A stretch of 64,000 nt of DNA from Dactylosporangium fulvum (GTDB lineage Bacteria > Actinomycetota > Actinomycetes > Mycobacteriales > Micromonosporaceae): contig NZ_CP073720.1 of assembly GCF_025137375.1 (NCBI RefSeq), positions 4,240,501-4,304,500 on the forward strand, given 5' to 3'. The translations under genes and the position numbers were made by a program. This document shows positions 15,536-24,031 of the stretch, piece after piece. Positions within the stretch are counted from its first letter, which is position 1, and every line of letters begins with the position of its first letter. The notes under the pieces were generated by a model that saw only the letters and a program-made list of their open reading frames with translations, made no database searches and was not told the origin of the DNA.

Positions 15536-15616
15536 ATGACCGACTCCGCGGATCAGTACGTCTTGCTGGGGCGCCTGGACGTGCCGGGCGGAACCCGGTT
15601 GCGTGATGACCGGTGA
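15536..15616 (+). CDS. possible 26-residue peptide or truncated gene start
   Basis: ATG 15536 follows a good ribosome site (GGCGAGGAG, about seven bases upstream) and reads 26 codons to a stop: MTDSADQYVLLGRLDVPGGT and six more. The strong ribosome site suggests a real start. The abrupt end suggests the remnant of a longer gene cut off at about 15616. Confidence 0.25.
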   Translation: MTDSADQYVLLGRLDVPGGTRLRDDR

Positions 15617-15636
15617 GTTTAGGTAACGTTTGCGAC

Positions 15637-15702
15637 ATGTCGAGCCCTGAGGCATCCAAGGTGGGGGCTTTCGGTCACGCCGTCAGCCCCCTGAACCGCT
15701 GA
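15637..15702 (+). CDS. probable regulatory leader peptide of the Cmx/CmlR-type efflux gene
   Basis: A 21-codon frame starts at ATG 15637 (MSSPEASKVGAFGHAVSPLN and R) and ends 115 bases before the efflux gene. TAACGT (15624-15629) lies seven bases before the ATG, the leaderless pattern used elsewhere in this window. GGGGGCT (15663-15669) and AGCCCCC (15685-15691) form a stem inside the frame. Chloramphenicol-efflux genes of actinobacteria (cmx, cmlR) are known to be controlled by leader peptides and attenuation, which makes this reading plausible; the ribosome-stall logic here is inference. Confidence 0.45.
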   Translation: MSSPEASKVGAFGHAVSPLNR

Positions 15703-15817
15703 GTTCCTAGCCTGCTTCCCAGCACTTCTCCGCTGCATGGGACATTCGCGCGCACCCTTGGGGCGCTGGCCGCGGTGACGAGACGTCTCCTCGTTCTCTC
15801 TCACCTCGGAGTTCTTG

Positions 15818-16999
15818 ATGCCTCTGCCGCTGTACCTGCTTGCCGTGGCGATCTTCGCCATGGGCACCTCGGAGTTCATGCTCGCCGGCCTGGTGCCGGA
15901 CATCGCCACAAGCCTCGACGTTTCGGTCGGGGCAGCCGGGCTTCTGACCTCGGCGTTCGCTGTCGGGATGATCGTCGGCGCGCCGCTCATGGCGGCGCTT
16001 GCGCGCCGGTGGCCTGCCCGCGCCGGCCTGCTGGGCTTTGTCCTGGTTTTCGCCGTGTCCCACGTCGTAGGCGCTCTCACAACGAGTTTCGCGGTTCTGC
16101 TTGCCACCCGGGTGGTCGCCGCCCTGGCCAACGCGGGCTTCCTGGCTGTGGCACTGAGCACGACGACCACGCTCGTCGCATCTGACCAGCGAGGGCGCGC
16201 GCTGGCGGTGCTGCTCTCGGGTACGACGGCGGCTACCATCGCTGGAGTTCCCGGCGGTGCGCTGCTCGGCACGGTGCTCAGCTGGCGGGCAACCTTCTGG
16301 GCGATCGCACTGCTCTGCCTTCCCGCTGCCGTCGGTGTCGTGAAGGGCATCCCGGCCCGTGTCGGAAAGATCCCTCGGGACGCTCCGGATGGCACGTCCC
16401 TTCGGGACGAGATTGCCCAGCTCGTGATGCCCAGGCTGGTCCTGGTCATGCTGCTCGGCGCCTTGGTCAACGCTGCCACTTTCGCCACGTTCACCTTCCT
16501 GGCACCGATCGTGACTGACACCACTGGCCTGGGCGAGCAGTGGGTCCCGGTCGTACTGGTGCTCTTTGGGGTTGGGTCTTTCGTCGGCGTCACCCTCGCG
16601 GGACGGCTCTCCGATCAGCGTCCCGGCATCGTGATCGCAGTCGGTGGCCCGTTGCTGCTGCTCGGCTGGGTCGCATTGGCGACCCAGGCTGCCCAGCCGG
16701 TAGCGCTTCTGCTCCTCGTGTTCGTGCAGAGCACGCTGTCCTTCGCGTTGGGCAGCACCCTGATCGCCAGGGTGCTCTACGAGGCGGCAGGCGCTCCCAC
16801 CATGGGAGGTTCGTATGCAACGGCGGCGCTCAACATCGGTGCTGCTGGCGGCCCCGTCATTGCGGCAGCAACCCTCGGGGCCGGTGCTGGCGACCTCGGC
16901 CCGGTGTGGGTCAGCGGCCTCCTGGTTGCGGTCGCACTGCTCATCGCCCTACCGCTCCAGCGATTCATTACGCCCCGCGCCGGCCAGACGGTTCGATGA
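15818..16999 (+). CDS. Cmx/CmlR-family chloramphenicol-type MFS efflux transporter
   Basis: This 393-residue protein with 12 hydrophobic segments starts MPLPLYLLAVAIFAMGTSEF. The segments FAMGTSEFMLAGLVPDIA, VSVGAAGLLTSAFAVGMIVG and the late GGSYATAALNIGAAGGP are characteristic of the DHA1 group that includes Streptomyces CmlR and corynebacterial Cmx. It exports an amphenicol or related drug out of the cytoplasm. The ribosome site (CTCGGAG) lies in a leader of ~180 bases that carries a small reading frame and hairpins, including GAGACGTCTC at 15780-15789. Drug-induced translation is therefore likely. A strong terminator follows at 17072. Confidence 0.85.
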   Translation: MPLPLYLLAVAIFAMGTSEFMLAGLVPDIATSLDVSVGAAGLLTSAFAVGMIVGAPLMAALARRWPARAGLLGFVLVFAVSHVVGALTTSFAVLLATRVVAALANAGFLAVALSTTTTLVASDQRGRALAVLLSGTTAATIAGVPGGALLGTVLSWRATFWAIALLCLPAAVGVVKGIPARVGKIPRDAPDGTSLRDEIAQLVMPRLVLVMLLGALVNAATFATFTFLAPIVTDTTGLGEQWVPVVLVLFGVGSFVGVTLAGRLSDQRPGIVIAVGGPLLLLGWVALATQAAQPVALLLLVFVQSTLSFALGSTLIARVLYEAAGAPTMGGSYATAALNIGAAGGPVIAAATLGAGAGDLGPVWVSGLLVAVALLIALPLQRFITPRAGQTVR

Positions 17000-17071
17000 C
17001 CTTCGAGGGACGGCGGCGACCCATCGAGCGCTGCTGAACCCGCCCGATCAGTTGGTCACGACGGAGACGGA

Positions 17072-17106
17072 CTGAGCGCCCGCACAGAGACTGTGCGGGC
17101 GCTCAG
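17072..17106. terminator. bidirectional intrinsic hairpin between efflux and cold-shock genes
   Basis: CTGAGCGCCCGCACA (17072-17086) and its exact reverse complement (17092-17106) form a 15-base-pair stem with loop GAGAC. It sits between convergent genes and can serve both. No U-tract follows. Confidence 0.85.
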
Positions 17107-17135
17107 GCTTCGCTAGGGGTTCTGCCGGGGACCGG

Positions 17136-17339
17136 TCAGACGCCGCGGACGTTCTCCGCCTGCGGACCCTTCTGCCCCTGGGTCACCTCGTATTCAACCT
17201 TCTGGCCTTCCGTGAGCTCACGGTATCCACCGCTAGCGATGGCCGAGTAGTGGACGAAGACGTCCGCTCCTCCGTCATCCTGCTGGATGAAGCCGAAGCC
17301 CTTTTCGGAATTGAACCACTTGACGGTACCGCGAGCCAC
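17136..17339 (-). CDS. cspA: cold-shock-domain RNA/DNA-binding protein
   Basis: This 67-residue protein has the complete cold-shock fold: MARGTVKWFNSEKGFGFIQQ (RNP1 KGFGFI) and DVFVHYSAI (RNP2), ending QAENVRGV. It binds single-stranded nucleic acid and acts as an RNA chaperone. The start is GTG, with a consensus AGGAGG ribosome site about six bases upstream. Monocistronic; terminated by the hairpin at 17072-17106. Confidence 0.96.
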   Translation of the reverse strand: MARGTVKWFNSEKGFGFIQQDDGGADVFVHYSAIASGGYRELTEGQKVEYEVTQGQKGPQAENVRGV

Positions 17340-17646
17340 ACGTTCCTCCTGATAATGGTGGGAACGCGTCCGTCGCCAATCGCCGGCGACAAACTCCCAC
17401 CCAGTCTTACCTTACCCCCTCCGTCATATGCCTGCCCATCTAGGCGTACGCCATCCAGAGGAGGACAAGTAGTCGCCGGCTCCCAGCCGTGCGCCGGAGG
17501 GCACCCAGGTGATGGGTGTTGGACAGGTTCACACTGCCGACGGGCGCTGGGACGTCACGGTGGCAGCGTGAGGCCGGACTGGACCGCTCCATCGTCGGAG
17601 CGACCGATTACCATCCACGCAACGATCTTCCGTCGACGCTGATGCC
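17340..17646. other. upstream region of the cold-shock gene, no gene seen
   Basis: This holds the csp ribosome site and probably its promoter and long 5' leader, with an AT-richer stretch around 17385-17430. No coding frame stands out. Confidence 0.4.
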
Positions 17647-17829
17647 CTACTTGGTCGTGTCGCTCTCTCCCGTGTGCTTCTTGGCCTCCTGTACACCCTT
17701 GTCGATGTGTTCGGTGTACTTCTGGTCAGTGCGCTGGTCGGCCTGCTCGCCGGCCTTGTTCAAGCCTTTGTCGACACTGCGGTCGTGCTTGGTCAAGAGT
17801 TCCTTGGCCTTGTCCAGAAGCTTGCTCAC
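17647..17829 (-). CDS. MT0933-like antitoxin-family protein
   Basis: This 60-residue, highly charged helical protein begins (V)SKLLDKAKELLTKHDRSVDK and ends KHTGESDTTK. The pattern KAKELL...KVDKGLNKAGE...DQRTDQKY...HIDKGVQEA matches the MT0933/Rv0909 antitoxin family. GTG 17829 is preceded by GAGAGGA at a normal distance. In mycobacteria Rv0909 pairs with toxin Rv0910 (SRPBCC-like); no such partner is adjacent here, so it is either an orphan or a protein with another role. Confidence 0.75.
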   Translation of the reverse strand: MSKLLDKAKELLTKHDRSVDKGLNKAGEQADQRTDQKYTEHIDKGVQEAKKHTGESDTTK

Positions 17830-18119
17830 GGCGGGAGTCCTCTCCTCATCGACGGTGGAAATCCATTCCCACGGCCGACGCCACGAGCACCGGCGGTTCA
17901 CGGCCAGCCACGGGTGTGAACTCCGTCCGCTCGGGGCGACTGCTCGTTTTTGACGCTACCCCGGGATGCCTCGGCCATGCCTCGACGACCACGGCCAGTC
18001 ACGACGTCGAGCCGGGCACGATGAGCGGGAAGTACCCGCGCTGTGCCCACAATCGAGGGGCCGTCTGCCAGCCACAGCACGGCCACATGGGGATGGGCTA
18101 TCTGGCGGATCGGACGCGT

Positions 18120-18977
18120 TCACTCAGGCTGAGACGCACGCCCGGCCCGGCGGTCGGCGGTTGCCGCCTCTATGCCTGGCCCGCGCGCGGCGATGGCAGC
18201 CTGGATGCGCCGCGCGGTGCGTAGGGCCTTCTTCGCCGCGACGCGGACCTCGCCGTCGAAGACGGTCGCGCCGCGGTCCTCGGCCTGCAGACGCTCCAGG
18301 GTCGGCACGGCCCGCTCGTCGCCGGTCGAGCCGAGGGCGACCGCGGCCCAGTAGCGACGGTTCGGATCCGGGTCCGCGGCCGCCTCGACCAGCCGTGGGA
18401 TGATGTCCGGCGTGAAGAGGGCCAGGCCGCTGGCGATGTAGCCGATCCGCGCGAAACGACGGTGCTCGAACTCGTCCCACAACGCCTCCAGGGCCTCGGC
18501 GCCGCCGATCTTCGCGAGCGCGTCGGCGGCACGCTGGCGCACCCACTCGGCGCCGTCGCCGAGCAGCGGGCGCAGCGCTGGGACGGTGGAGACGTCGCCG
18601 AGCACGCCGAGCGCCTTGATCGCCTCGTCCACGGCGATCCACTGCGGATGATCAAGGAGTTCGATCAGCTGCGGCACGGACTCGCGGACGTCCATCGCGG
18701 CGCAGCCCATCGCCGCCCAGGCCTGGCAGTTGTACCGCGTGTCGGCCAGCGCCTCGAGCAGCGGCTCGTGCAGACCGGGGTCCGCGAACACGGCCGCCTG
18801 ATTCATGGCCCGGGTGTAGAGCGACCGATGGTAGTCGGGGTAGTCGCGAACCATTGCTCGTAGCGCCGCGATCGCCGACGGATCGCCGTGGTCGCGGGCC
18901 CGGTCGAGCAGCCGGTAGAGGTGCTCCTCCCGGGTGTCGAGGTCGCCCTTGCGCAGGCCGGCGAGGTCGGTATTCAC
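18120..18977 (-). CDS. HEAT-repeat protein
   Basis: This 285-residue protein is built of HEAT/PBS-lyase-type helical repeats: ESVPQLIELLDHPQWIAVDE, STVPALRPLLGDGAEWVRQR and RYWAAVALGSTGDERAVPTL. Such solenoids act as protein-interaction scaffolds. GTG 18977 follows CAGGGA as ribosome site. The C-terminus is basic and low-complexity. No catalytic domain. No obvious operon partner. Confidence 0.82.
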   Translation of the reverse strand: MNTDLAGLRKGDLDTREEHLYRLLDRARDHGDPSAIAALRAMVRDYPDYHRSLYTRAMNQAAVFADPGLHEPLLEALADTRYNCQAWAAMGCAAMDVRESVPQLIELLDHPQWIAVDEAIKALGVLGDVSTVPALRPLLGDGAEWVRQRAADALAKIGGAEALEALWDEFEHRRFARIGYIASGLALFTPDIIPRLVEAAADPDPNRRYWAAVALGSTGDERAVPTLERLQAEDRGATVFDGEVRVAAKKALRTARRIQAAIAARGPGIEAATADRRAGRASQPE

Positions 18978-19458
18978 ATCGGTCCCTGAACCCGGCCGGC
19001 GAGTCGCCGCGCCATCTGTCCGGGGGATGCCGTCGTCGTAGCGGTCACCACCGGGATCATACGGCGCAGTTTTCGGACATCGGACTCCGGCGGGCTGAGG
19101 CGCAGCAGCGTCTACGCGTGAGCGAATCCGCCAGAGCATCCGCCGCCTGCCGGGCCCCGTCTTCGCCGGCTGGCGGGTCGAGATGCAGCCGGCGCGGCGC
19201 ATCGGCATACACCTCCGGCGGTGCACCGTGCTGCAGGCCGAGCGTGATCGCGGTGGCGAGAGCCTCAGCTGCTGTTCCCGTTGTGGTGGCTCATCGCGCT
19301 ACGCGGCCTGCCCGCGCGACGTCGATCTCGAGCACCCTTACCCGGCAGCTGCGGCGATGTCCTGGATCAGAAGGTAGCCGTCCGGCCGTTGACAACCCGG
19401 GACGCGGCGGAGACAGTCGTGATCTCCACTGTTCGGTGGGTTCATGGGGGAACGAGAG
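18978..19458. other. intergenic region with a possible gene remnant
   Basis: On the minus strand around 19100-19280 one frame reads ATAITLGLQHGAPPEVYADA followed by an alanine/aspartate-rich helix-like stretch. This resembles the end of a metabolic protein (a TSCPD- or nucleotide-reductase-like tail is a guess) without start or upstream part. The remainder shows no gene. Confidence 0.25.
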
Positions 19459-20394
19459 ATGACGATGATGCCTGCCCGGACGGCGATCGCCGCCGTGCTC
19501 GTCGGGGTTCTGATCGGGGTGTCGGGTTGCGGTCTGCGCGTTCCCGGCGCCGACGGCGACCTGGTCGATGACTGGCAGCTGATGGCAACGCCGAAGTTCG
19601 ATCTGCCGAGCGTCGGGATGTGCCTGGACAGTCCGTCGAAGATGCCGTTCGACCCGGCCTTCGTGCGGGCCGCACCGATCGAGTGCGACCGCGGGCACAC
19701 GCTCGAGGTCGTGCTGATCGGCACGGTCGAGGGCAACGCCGCGCAGGCGTCCGAACCGCCCGCGGCGGGCAGCGAGGGGTTCCAGGCGGCGTATGCGGCC
19801 TGCAGCAAAGCGGCCAGTGACTACGCCGGCGGCGACTGGCACGCCGGCATGCTCGGCATCAACGTGCAGATGCCGACCCGGGCACCGTGGGAAGGCGGTC
19901 TGCGCTCCTACGTCTGCTCGATCTTCGCGTTGAGCAGCGCCTACGGCGTGATGTCCTTCACTTCCGGGTCGCTGAAGGGTTCGCTGACCGGGGACGCGCC
20001 GAAGGCGATCCGCTGCCTGGAGGTCGTCGGCAACAAGGCGTCCAACGGCTGGTGGGACCGGATCTCCGCGCTGACGCCGATCGACTGCGCGCAGCCGCAC
20101 GAGGCCGAGTTCGTCGGCACCATCCAGGTCGGCGTCGGCGGCGGCGCGCTCCCCGCCGTCGCCGTGCTGGAGAAGTGGACGACCGACCACTGCTGGCCCG
20201 TGGTGGCCATGTTCATGGGTCTCACCGACGCCCAGTTCAACACCCGCGAAGACGTCGGGCTCGCCTGGGACGGCATGGGCAAGTTCCAGTGGGACTCCGG
20301 CGACCGCCACCAGCGCTGCTTCGCCCTGCTCGGCCCGGGCAAGAAGGTCCGTGCCTCGATCAAGGGACTCGGCAAGAAGCCTCTGCCGGTCTGA
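19459..20394 (+). CDS. septum-formation-family lipoprotein
   Basis: This 311-residue protein starts MTMMPARTAIAAVLVGVLIG with a lipobox ending GVSGC; it is a predicted lipoprotein. The mature part has two repeats of a Cys...PH...E pattern (APIECDRGHTLEVVLIG and TPIDCAQPHEAEFVGTIQ), each followed by C-rich strands. This is the signature of the Septum_form domain found in actinobacterial envelope proteins. The family name derives from a proposed septation role and should be taken loosely. An ATG at 19444 would add five residues, but GGGGGAA fits as ribosome site for 19459. Confidence 0.75.
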   Translation: MTMMPARTAIAAVLVGVLIGVSGCGLRVPGADGDLVDDWQLMATPKFDLPSVGMCLDSPSKMPFDPAFVRAAPIECDRGHTLEVVLIGTVEGNAAQASEPPAAGSEGFQAAYAACSKAASDYAGGDWHAGMLGINVQMPTRAPWEGGLRSYVCSIFALSSAYGVMSFTSGSLKGSLTGDAPKAIRCLEVVGNKASNGWWDRISALTPIDCAQPHEAEFVGTIQVGVGGGALPAVAVLEKWTTDHCWPVVAMFMGLTDAQFNTREDVGLAWDGMGKFQWDSGDRHQRCFALLGPGKKVRASIKGLGKKPLPV

Positions 20395-20580
20395 TGAGGT
20401 CGGCTGGCCGTCCGCACTGCCTGATGTCCACAGCCTATGGGAAGCAACCTCCCCGCTGATCATATCCATGTGCGGTCAACCACGTCGATGCCGGTCTGCT
20501 GGACTGGGCCCGCGTCCACACCGGGATCGTCTTGGATCCCCGCCCGTCTTTTGTCGTACCCCTGGTGCAGACTGCGTGGC

Positions 20581-21318
20581 GTGGACCTGACGTTTGCGTT
20601 CGCCGTCCTGCTCGGGCGGTCCGACTTCCCTGCCGGCTCCTACGACGCCTACTACGGCGGCGACACCCTCGACGAGTTCCTGCTCCCGGCCAGCTGGCTC
20701 ACCCCGGCCGCCCTCGCGTCGTCTGCCCCGGTCGCGTTACCAGCCGTCGACGCCTGCTATCTCGACGACGACCATCAGGCCCTCGCCTGGGAGTTCGACC
20801 TGGCCAATTCGCTGTTCGCGGTCGAGTGGGCCGACGACGTGCTGCCGGCGGCGTTCCTCGCCGACGTGCGGGCAGCCGATGCCGACATGCTCGTGCGCGG
20901 CGCCGACCTGGGCGTGCTGCTCGCCCGCCACGGCCTCGACCTGACGGCCCAGTCGGCGAAGCGGCTGAACTATCGCATCTCGGCGCTGCTGCGCCTGGCC
21001 ACGGACGGCACCCTGCACGACGCCATGCGCATGGCGACGTTCACGCACCGCCTGCCGGCGCTGGCCTCGTTCGGCTCGGGAGGCCTGCGGCGGGTCGAGG
21101 AGGGCTGGGAGGCGGCGCTGGCCGCGGTCGAGCCGCCGGAGCTGCGTGACCACCTGCGCCTGCACTGCCTGGAGCCGTTCTGGTCGCGGGACGCGGGCGC
21201 CTGCTACCTGGGCGCGGACGAGTGGCCGACCGGCACCTCGGCCCTCGACGGCCGACGCAAGCTGCTGGCGGGCTGGGAGTTCGGCGAGTCTCAGTCGGGC
21301 GTGGCCGTGGTCGCCTGA
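20581..21318 (+). CDS. conserved hypothetical protein (245 aa)
   Basis: This 245-residue, soluble, alanine/leucine-rich protein begins (V)DLTFAFAVLLGRSDFPAGS and ends ESQSGVAVVA. No domain recognised. An AGACT box seven bases before GTG 20581 weakly suggests a leaderless start. Codon bias is strongly genomic, so it is a real gene. A strong hairpin follows 20 bases after the stop. Confidence 0.65.
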   Translation: MDLTFAFAVLLGRSDFPAGSYDAYYGGDTLDEFLLPASWLTPAALASSAPVALPAVDACYLDDDHQALAWEFDLANSLFAVEWADDVLPAAFLADVRAADADMLVRGADLGVLLARHGLDLTAQSAKRLNYRISALLRLATDGTLHDAMRMATFTHRLPALASFGSGGLRRVEEGWEAALAAVEPPELRDHLRLHCLEPFWSRDAGACYLGADEWPTGTSALDGRRKLLAGWEFGESQSGVAVVA

Positions 21319-21337
21319 GAGAGCGTTGTGGTACCTC

Positions 21338-21376
21338 GACGTGATCTTCGCTGAGCGTGTCAGCGAAGATCACGTC
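21338..21376. terminator. 17-bp stem hairpin
   Basis: GTGATCTTCGCTGA and its exact reverse complement form, with flanking bases 21338-21340 and 21374-21376, a 17-base-pair stem around the loop GCGTG. It ends the upstream gene. Its lower GC and closeness to an IS5 remnant leave open that it derives from an insertion-sequence end. Confidence 0.7.
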
Positions 21377-21399
21377 TGTGTCGTTGTGTCGGTAAACCG

Positions 21400-21560
21400 G
21401 CGTATGCGTCATCGCCGACTGATTCGCAGTGGGCGGTGATCGCACCGCTGTTGCCGGTGCGGGATCCGGCGGTCAGCTCCGGCGTGCACAGTCCGGCCGG
21501 CACGGCCGACAGCGAGGCGATCAGCGATGACGGTGATGCGGGCATGAGACGAGCGCAGTG
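21400..21560 (+). pseudogene. IS5-family transposase N-terminal fragment
   Basis: One frame reads AYASSPTDSQWAVIAPLLPV, the usual beginning of IS5-group transposases ((L)TDxQWxxIxPLLP). The homology then stops and the frame continues through unrelated sequence to a stop near 21560. No start codon or inverted terminal repeat was found. It marks an old insertion at the left border of the glycine operon. Confidence 0.65.
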
Positions 21561-21721
21561 ACCAGTCCGCACCCATTGCCCTCCAGGAATCAAACGTTGC
21601 GTCTGGCCAGTCGGCGTCCGATCCCATCGCGACGCCAAGGATGCTGGCGGAACGTCCCGACGCGTGCCCCGCGGGCATCGCCGCCGAGGCCGGCGTTACT
21701 GAGCGACATGTCCGTCCTGCC

Positions 21722-23095
21722 TCAGCATTCGATCACGTTGACGGCCAGGCCGCCCCGGGACGTTTCCTTGTACTTGATGTGCATGTCGCGACCGGTGTCG
21801 CGCATCGTCTTGATCGCTTTGTCGAGGCTGACCTTGTGTGAGCCGTTCCCGTTCATCGCGAGCCGTGCCGCGTTGATCGCCTTCACCGACGCGATGGCGT
21901 TCCGCTCGATGCACGGGATCTGAACGAGTCCTCCGACGGGGTCGCAGGTGAGCCCGAGGTTGTGTTCGATGCCGACTTCAGCGGCGTTCTCCACTTGCTC
22001 GGGCGTGCCGCCGAGGACCTCGCAAAGACCGGCCGCTGCCATCGCGCATGCCGAACCCACTTCGCCCTGGCATCCGACCTCGGCGCCGGAGATCGATGCG
22101 TTCTCCTTGATGACGATGCCAATTGCCGCTGCCGTCAGGAGAAAACGGACGATGCCGTCCTCGCCCGCTCCCCGGACGAAGTTCCAGTAGTAGTGCAGGA
22201 CCGCCGGGATGATGCCCGCGGCGCCGTTGGTCGGGGCAGTGACGATTCGTCCGCCTGATGCGTTCTCCTCGTTGACCGCGAGCGCGTAGAGGTTGACCCA
22301 GTCCATGACGTCGAGTGGGTCCTGCTTGGACGTCCTCATCCGCAGGTCGTTGTAGAGCCCAGGTGCACGCCGCTGAACCTTGAGGCCTCCGGGAAGCACA
22401 CCTTCGTGCGCGCACCCTGCCCGAACGCAGTCCGCCATGACCTGCCAGAGCCCGAGGAGCCCTGCGCGGACTTCCTCCTCTGTTCGCCAAGCGAGTTCGT
22501 TCTGCAGCATCACGTCGCTGATCTGCAGGTTCTCGCGGGCGCAGATTTGGAGCAGTTCTCCAGCAGAGCTGAACGGGAACCGGATGGGCGTGTCGTCCTG
22601 GACGATTCGGTCGGCGCCGACGGCGTCCTCGTCAACGACGAACCCGCCGCCGACGGAGTAGTAGGTGCGCGCGCGAACCTCGTTGCCCGTTGGTCCGTAG
22701 GCGACGAACGTCATCCCGTTCGGGTGCGCCGGGAGTGCCTTTCGTCGGTGCAGGACGAGGTCGGTCGAGATGTCGAAGCCGATGGGGTGCCGGCCACCCA
22801 GCAGCAGTTTGCCGTCCCGCTTCGCGCGGTCAACTCGCCCGGCGGCGTGTTCGGTGTCGACCGTTGCCGGGTCTTCGCCTTCGAGTCCGAGGATGACTGC
22901 ACGGTCCGAGCCGTGTCCGTGGCCGGTTGCTCCGAGCGAGCCGAAGAGTTCGGACCGCACTCGAGTCACGAACGCAAGCTCCCCGTCTGCGTCCAGCCCG
23001 TCGACGAACGTCTTCGCCGCCCGCATCGGCCCGACGGTGTGTGATGACGACGGTCCGATGCCGATGGAGTAAAGATCGAATGCACTCAGCGGCAC
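21722..23095 (-). CDS. sdaA: L-serine ammonia-lyase, iron-sulfur-dependent, single chain
   Basis: This 457-residue full-length protein starts MPLSAFDLYSIGIGPSSSHT. It has the serine-binding SSSHTVGP, the catalytic-domain segments APTNGAAGIIPAVLHY and GCQGEVGSACAMAAAG, and GLTCDPVGGLVQIPC carrying iron-sulfur cysteines. It deaminates L-serine to pyruvate and ammonia in the cytoplasm. It is the last gene of the glycine operon; its start overlaps the end of lipA by ten bases. It converts the serine produced by GlyA into central carbon. Confidence 0.96.
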   Translation of the reverse strand: MPLSAFDLYSIGIGPSSSHTVGPMRAAKTFVDGLDADGELAFVTRVRSELFGSLGATGHGHGSDRAVILGLEGEDPATVDTEHAAGRVDRAKRDGKLLLGGRHPIGFDISTDLVLHRRKALPAHPNGMTFVAYGPTGNEVRARTYYSVGGGFVVDEDAVGADRIVQDDTPIRFPFSSAGELLQICARENLQISDVMLQNELAWRTEEEVRAGLLGLWQVMADCVRAGCAHEGVLPGGLKVQRRAPGLYNDLRMRTSKQDPLDVMDWVNLYALAVNEENASGGRIVTAPTNGAAGIIPAVLHYYWNFVRGAGEDGIVRFLLTAAAIGIVIKENASISGAEVGCQGEVGSACAMAAAGLCEVLGGTPEQVENAAEVGIEHNLGLTCDPVGGLVQIPCIERNAIASVKAINAARLAMNGNGSHKVSLDKAIKTMRDTGRDMHIKYKETSRGGLAVNVIEC

Positions 23096-24030
23096 GTTGG
23101 CCTCCGCTCGATTGCTTGCCGAAAGAGGCGGCCCGCGCGGTACGACGAACGCACCAGCGGCCCGGACAGCACACCAGCGAAGCCGATCTCAGTCGCCTCG
23201 GCCTCAAGTTCTACGAACTCCTCCGGCTCCACCCAGCGTTCGACCGGGTGGTGGCGCACCGAGGGGCGCAGGTACTGGGTGATGGTGACCAGTTCACAGC
23301 CGGCGGTGTGCAGGTCGCGCAGCGCCTGGCTGATCTCCTCGCGGGTCTCGCCCATGCCGAGGATCAGGTTTGACTTGGTGACCAGGCCGAACGCCCGCGC
23401 GTGAGTGAGCACGTCGAGCGAGCGGTCGTAGCGGAACGCCGGCCGGATCCGCTTGAAGATGCGCGGCACGGTCTCGACGTTGTGCGCGAGCACCTCCGGA
23501 CGGGACTCGAACACCTCGCGGAGGAGGTCGGGGTCGCCGTTGAAGTCGGGGATGAGGTTCTCCACGCCGGTGTGGGGGTTCAGTTCGTGGATCGCGCGCA
23601 CCGTCTCGGCGTACAGCCAGGCACCGCCGTCGGGCAGGTCGTCGCGGGCGACACCGGTGACGGTGGCGTAGCGCAGCCCCATCGCCTGCACCGACTCGGC
23701 CACCCGGCGCGGCTCGTGACGGTCCAGTGGCTGCGGCCTGCCGGTGTCGATCTGGCAGAAGTCGCAGCGCCGCGTGCACTGGTTGCCGCCGATGAGGAAC
23801 GTCGCCTCCCGGTCCTCCCAGCACTCGAAGATGTTCGGGCAGCCGGCCTCCTGGCAGACCGTGTGCAGGCCCTCGGATTGCACGAGGGCCTGCAACTCGC
23901 GGTACTGCGGGCCCATCTTCGCCCGCGTCTTGACCCAGGACGGCTTGCGCTCGATCGGGGTCTGCGCGTTGCGCACCTCCAGGCGCAGGAGTTTGCGCCC
24001 TTCGGGACTGACCGCCGTCGCCGCACTCAT
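23086..24030 (-). CDS. lipA: lipoyl synthase
   Basis: This 314-residue radical-SAM enzyme has an auxiliary-cluster motif C59-x4-C64-x5-C70 (CQEAGCPNIFEC) and SAM-cluster motif C85-x3-C89-x2-C92 (CTRRCDFC). The substrate-binding core NVETVPRIF and the C-terminal serine ligand context VRSSYRAG are present. It inserts two sulfurs into octanoyl groups on carrier proteins. Position between glyA and sdaA indicates dedicated lipoylation of GcvH in this operon. No lipB is adjacent; the genome probably holds a second lipA with lipB. Confidence 0.96.
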   Translation of the reverse strand: MSAATAVSPEGRKLLRLEVRNAQTPIERKPSWVKTRAKMGPQYRELQALVQSEGLHTVCQEAGCPNIFECWEDREATFLIGGNQCTRRCDFCQIDTGRPQPLDRHEPRRVAESVQAMGLRYATVTGVARDDLPDGGAWLYAETVRAIHELNPHTGVENLIPDFNGDPDLLREVFESRPEVLAHNVETVPRIFKRIRPAFRYDRSLDVLTHARAFGLVTKSNLILGMGETREEISQALRDLHTAGCELVTITQYLRPSVRHHPVERWVEPEEFVELEAEATEIGFAGVLSGPLVRSSYRAGRLFRQAIERRPTCR

Positions 24031-24031
24031 C

